Shown here: in pieces, positions 3,853 to 5,424 of the stretch
Numbering within the stretch: position 1 is the first letter of the stretch
How the letters are laid out: each line of letters starts with the position of its first letter
Assembly: GCA_030729445.1 (NCBI GenBank)
Contig: JANQXJ010000100.1
Span: forward strand, 1-5,424
Direction of reading: 5' to 3'
Source: Limnohabitans sp.
Lineage (GTDB): Bacteria > Pseudomonadota > Gammaproteobacteria > Burkholderiales > Burkholderiaceae_C
DNA length: 5,424 bases
The notes under the pieces: model-generated
The model's input: the letters and a program-made list of their open reading frames with translations, nothing else
The model's database searches: none
What the model was told of the DNA's origin: nothing
Translations under genes and position numbers: made by a program

Positions 3853-5325
3853 TCAGCCCAACTTCTTCATCAACAACGCATTCACCTGCCCCGGATTGGC
3901 CTTGCCCTTGCTGGCCTTCATGATCGGGCCGACCAAGCCGTTCAGGGCTTTGGCGTTGCCCGCCTTGAACTCTTCCACGTTCTTGGGGTTGGCGGCCAGC
4001 ACCTCGTCGATGATTTTTTCCAGCTCACCGGTGTCGTTCATCTGCTTGAGGCCTTTGGCTTCGATGATGGCGTCGACATCGCCTTCGCCGCTACCGGAGG
4101 GGCCTTCTTGATTCCACAGACCTTCAAACACCTGACGCGCCGCGTTGTTGCTGATGGTGTTGTCGCTGATGCGGCCGATGAGAGCCGCCAGTTGGGCTGC
4201 GCTGACGGGCGATTGCTCGATGCTGAGTTCGCTGGCGTTCAGGCGGCGTGAGACTTCGCCCATGATCCAGTTGCTGGCCAGTTTGGGCTGGCCGCAGGCC
4301 TTGGCCGTGGCTTCAAAGTAGGCAGCCACCGCCTTGCTTTGCGTGAGCTGCGTGGCGTCGTACTCGGGTAGCGCATAGTCTTTGACGAAGCGTTCGGCCA
4401 TGACACGGGGCAGCTCGGCCATCTCGCCTTTGACACGCTCTACCCAGTCGCGGCCAATCACCAGCGGTGGCAGATCTGGGTCTGGGAAGTAACGGTAATC
4501 GGCCGCGTCTTCCTTGGTGCGCATGGCGCGGGTCTCGCCCGTGTCGGGGTCGAACAGCACGGTGGCTTGCTGGATGGCGTGGCCGTCTTCGATCTGGTCG
4601 ATTTGCCAGCGCACTTCGTAGTCGATGGCTTGTTGCATGAACTTGAAGCTGTTCAGGTTCTTGATTTCGCGGCGGGTGCCCAGCTCGGCGCCAGGCTTGC
4701 GCACCGACACGTTGGCGTCACACCGGAAAGAGCCTTCTTGCATGTTGCCGTCGCAGATGCCGATCCAGGTGACGATCTTGTGCAGCTCTTTGGCGTAGGC
4801 CACGGCTTCTTCGCTGCTGCTCATGTCGGGTCGCGTCACGATCTCCAGCAGGGGGGTGCCAGCGCGGTTCAGGTCAATGCCTGACTGCCCAATGAAGTCT
4901 TCGTGCAGTGATTTGCCCGCGTCTTCTTCGAGGTGGGCACGCTCCAGGCGCACGGTTTTGCGCACAGTCTCTTTGCCTTCTTCCAAAAAGAACGACACCT
5001 CGCCGCCTTGCACCACCGGGATCTCGAACTGGCTGATCTGGTAGCCCTTGGGCAGATCGGGGTAGAAGTAGTTTTTGCGGGCAAAGATGCTGCGCTCGGC
5101 GATGTGGGCGTTGATGGCCAAGCCAAATTCAATGGCGCGCTCCACAGCGCCCATGTTCATCACCGGCAGCGTGCCGGGCAGGGCCATGTCCACCGCGCAG
5201 GCCTGTGTGTTGGCTTCGGCGCCAAAGGCGGTGGGTGCGCGGCTGAAGATCTTGCTCTTCGTAGAGAGTTGGGCGTGTGTTTCAAAGCCGATGACGACTT
5301 CGTAGCCTTGGACGAGTTTGCTCAT
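3853..5325 (-). CDS. gatB: Aspartyl/glutamyl-tRNA(Asn/Gln) amidotransferase subunit B
   Basis: This complete 490-residue GatB has the usual length. In the GatCAB complex this subunit binds misacylated Glu-tRNA(Gln) or Asp-tRNA(Asn), activates the acyl group with ATP, and receives ammonia from GatA. Visible features are the N-terminal YEVVIGFETHAQL (8-20), the KNYFYPDLPKGYQISQ stretch (84-99), the GatB signature IDLNRAGTPLLEI (150-162), FRCDANVSVR (200-209) and EDAADYRYFPDPDLPPL (272-288). The tRNA-binding YqeY-like tail runs from about 341 to 490, ending in NPGQVNALLMKKLG. A short Gly/Ser/Glu-rich insert (406-416) sits inside the tail domain. The start is the usual MSKLVQGYEVVIG. It follows gatA with a 4-nt gap; the region before the ATG is GGGGG inside the gatA end, so translation is probably coupled. 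Confidence 0.98.
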   Translation of the reverse strand: MSKLVQGYEVVIGFETHAQLSTKSKIFSRAPTAFGAEANTQACAVDMALPGTLPVMNMGAVERAIEFGLAINAHIAERSIFARKNYFYPDLPKGYQISQFEIPVVQGGEVSFFLEEGKETVRKTVRLERAHLEEDAGKSLHEDFIGQSGIDLNRAGTPLLEIVTRPDMSSSEEAVAYAKELHKIVTWIGICDGNMQEGSFRCDANVSVRKPGAELGTRREIKNLNSFKFMQQAIDYEVRWQIDQIEDGHAIQQATVLFDPDTGETRAMRTKEDAADYRYFPDPDLPPLVIGRDWVERVKGEMAELPRVMAERFVKDYALPEYDATQLTQSKAVAAYFEATAKACGQPKLASNWIMGEVSRRLNASELSIEQSPVSAAQLAALIGRISDNTISNNAARQVFEGLWNQEGPSGSGEGDVDAIIEAKGLKQMNDTGELEKIIDEVLAANPKNVEEFKAGNAKALNGLVGPIMKASKGKANPGQVNALLMKKLG

Positions 5326-5329
5326 GGTC

Positions 5330-5424
5330 TTAAACCCCCGCTGGTTTCTGGAGGTGGAAATCGGTCGCCTGTTGCAGGCGGTGTGCGGCGTTCAACAACT
5401 GGGCTTCCTTGAAGTAGTTGCCGA
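5330..5424 (-). CDS. gatA: C-terminal end of glutamyl-tRNA(Gln) amidotransferase subunit A
   Basis: The minus strand from the right edge encodes 31 codons and ends at TAA (5332-5330). The product reads GNYFKEAQLLNAAHRLQQ and then ATDFHLQKPAGV. This fits the end of GatA, where a GNYF or GNHF motif precedes a helix with HRxQQxTDxH. GatA is the amidase-signature subunit that releases ammonia from glutamine for the GatB-bound aminoacyl-tRNA. Only the final helix is present; the catalytic Ser-Ser-Lys residues lie beyond the window. The identity is supported by its position directly upstream of gatB with 4 nt between stop and start. Confidence 0.93.
   Translation of the reverse strand, partial: GNYFKEAQLLNAAHRLQQATDFHLQKPAGV

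Noticed and set aside
3841..3861. Palindrome TGAGCATGCTCA over the gatB stop codon as a terminator
   Set aside because: The 4-bp stem around CATG is weak in the minus-strand RNA, the outer pairs are broken by a C-A mismatch, and no T-run follows.
4567..5412. Plus-strand open frames opposite gatB and gatA
   Set aside because: They are shadows of highly conserved minus-strand housekeeping genes with no recognisable features of their own.

Overview
The window looks like chromosome from a betaproteobacterium of the order Burkholderiales, most likely Comamonadaceae. The base composition of the core genes is roughly 60% GC. The GatB/GatA sequences, the 336-residue fumarylacetoacetate hydrolase type beginning MKLATYKDGSRDGQL, and the membrane-anchored DUF3108-like N-terminus all fit that group. 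This placement is by family resemblance only; no search was run.

Left part (1-2234): a catabolic locus. The N-terminal 74 codons of a DUF3108-like, membrane-anchored protein (minus strand, running off the left edge) lie 60 bp downstream of an IclR-family regulator gene (minus). That gene is divergent from a fumarylacetoacetate hydrolase family gene (plus). The 113-bp divergent intergenic region carries two overlapping 16-bp perfect-arm palindromes, a good candidate for the IclR operator, and a short hairpin in the hydrolase leader. The simplest reading is a regulator controlling itself and the last hydrolytic step of an aromatic or tyrosine (homogentisate-type) pathway. The other pathway enzymes are not in the window.

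Middle part (2235-3852): a small accessory patch between two ordinary loci. After a REP-like palindromic segment comes a ccdA-ccdB type II toxin-antitoxin pair (minus strand, stop and start sharing one base) with its own candidate operator. Next are three copies of an 11-bp motif in alternating orientation (TGAAGCGYAAA). Immediately after them is a 5'-truncated remnant of the C-terminal winged helix of a Fic-family protein (plus strand). A lower-GC gene follows (minus) for a 161-residue protein with a PD-(D/E)XK nuclease-like motif layout. A toxin-antitoxin pair, a broken Fic gene and a lone nuclease-fold protein point to repeated gain and loss of small accessory cassettes at this site.

Right part (3853-5424): gatB, complete, and the last 31 codons of gatA just upstream of it with a 4-nt gap. 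This is the usual gatA-gatB order for the tRNA-dependent amidotransferase, housekeeping and unremarkable.

No RNA gene, CRISPR array or intact insertion sequence was seen. No gene-free stretch exceeds 300 bp; the longest, 2909-3062, holds the ccd promoter region and the three-copy motif.
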